From Campylorhamphus procurvoides (Eukaryota > Chordata > Aves > Passeriformes > Dendrocolaptidae): 64,000 nt of DNA. Made by a program: the position numbers and the translations under genes. This document shows positions 62,911-64,000 of this stretch, piece after piece (positions within the stretch are counted from its first letter, which is position 1; every line of letters begins with the position of its first letter). The notes beneath the pieces were generated by a model. That model saw nothing but the letters and a program-made list of their open reading frames with translations. It was not told the origin of the DNA and did not search any database. The stretch spans positions 852,597-916,596 of the forward strand of contig WBMV01004379.1 of NCBI GenBank assembly GCA_013396655.1. The letters run 5' to 3'.

Positions 62911-64000
62911 GCTCTGCTGTGTTTGTCTGGATGTTGAACTCTGATGTTTATCTCTCCTCCACCCCCTTCAGCCTGCTGAGTTCTGGGAACAGCAATCAGT
63001 AAAAGCCAGGCTGGTGCTGAGGCTTCAGTGACAGGAAGAGGTGGGCAGGGATAGAGCAGAGGGGTCAGGAATGCTGCAGGCTCTCTCAGGGAGCTGCAGG
63101 GGCTGCTCTGTTGGAAGGCAGGCAGTGGGAGGGGGTGGCTGCACACACTGGCAGGGGAGCTGGGCAATGCTCTGCTTGCCCTCTAACCAACCATCCACAG
63201 TTACTACTAATGCAAGCACCATGGGATTAGGGGTAGGTCCCTCTGTTGTCAGAGCAGGAAGGTGTTAGAAACAAAAGAACGGGGCACAAAACAGAATTTT
63301 AGAACAGTGAGGAGCCTCATTACTTGGTTCTGTGTAATGGGACAGAACTACTGGGGTGACACAACACCACAGTGCACACGAGTTTCAGAGATGCCAAAGT
63401 CTTCCAGTTCTCAGCTGTACATTTTAATGTGCGAGCTTGAGGTGACTGAAACCTGCTCCAAGCCTTGTTCATACACATGGATTGCTTTTTTGCCTGCCCA
63501 AAAGATAAAAAAGACACACTAAAAAAATAACTCCAATTTCTTCTAAACATTTGTGGATCCACACAGGGATTTCACACTGCCTGGGGAATTCGTCTGGGAG
63601 AGCTAACACTATAGGACATAAAGCTTTATTAATTCCAGGGCTTGCAGACTGTTTCTTTCCAAGTCAGCACTTAGTTTTCCCACAAAACTCCTGCTCCAGT
63701 AGACATGGAGATAGACCTAAATGTTCAGAGGGTGAAAAGCCAGATACATTAGTACTGAGCCAAAGTCCAGCTTTTCCTTGAAAAAAATGGACAGAAAGTG
63801 GCAAAACTGGTCTGCAGCAGGGAACAGAGTACAGCACTGCACAGGCAGGAAATTTATCCTGAGATATCCTGTAATTAAATGGACACCTTTTGAACAGCCA
63901 AAAAATCATTGCCCCAGGCAGTGAAACTGGTGCTGGCAGGAAAGCAGAAGTTATTACATGAACAAAACTAAGGCAAACAAACCATTCAGCAGGCTGCAAA
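62911..64000. other. Upstream of MASP2, nothing recognised
   Basis: By human synteny SRM should lie beyond this end. I see no SRM coding sequence here. Open frames are short and without known domains. Confidence 0.5.

Overview
The window is vertebrate nuclear DNA, almost certainly from a bird and perhaps a passerine. The evidence is a complete, very compact TARDBP gene (TDP-43, 414 codons, introns of about 0.3-0.7 kb), the first four exons of a MASP2-type complement gene tail-to-tail with it, an LTR of a kind I associate with songbird ERVs, and ancient MIR-type SINE remnants. The TARDBP-MASP2 order matches human 1p36.22. Species assignment is inference.

Layout. Positions 1 to about 44,000 hold no coding gene that I can support. 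By synteny this is the CASZ1-side flank of TARDBP. It contains small CpG-rich islets (about 5.87-6.09 kb and 10.73-11.02 kb), a contig-join duplication around a single N at 11,602, two MIR-like SINEs (about 12.9 and 29.8 kb), several AT-rich stretches that look like conserved non-coding elements (13.2-13.9, 23.1-23.5, 35.4-35.7 and 42.3-42.5 kb), and a GC-rich locus at 31.6-32.65 kb with five copies of a YY1-like AAATGGCGG motif.

TARDBP fills about 44.4-50.93 kb on the + strand: a CpG-island promoter with a 17-N gap, five coding exons (44,950-48,139) and a long 3'UTR. The 3'UTR keeps the elements known from mammalian autoregulation: an internal splice acceptor leading into the 18-residue tail ORF of short TDP-43, a UTR intron that encloses the proximal poly(A) signal, and a conserved distal block ending at a distal poly(A) signal.

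From 50.93 to 61.6 kb lies mostly anonymous sequence, where the CUB2, CCP and protease exons of MASP2 would be expected but are not recognisable. A 449-bp exact-but-one-base duplication flanks a 445-N gap (60,134-60,578), and an LTR follows. MASP2 exons 1-4 (signal peptide, CUB1, EGF) lie on the - strand at 62,811-61,625 with intact frames and splice sites. Nothing is recognised from 62.9 to 64.0 kb.

No wholly new multi-gene system was found. The strongest leads are the preserved short-TDP-43 tail with an altered splice donor, the MASP2 gene that stops at its EGF exon, and the YY1-motif CpG minisatellite.
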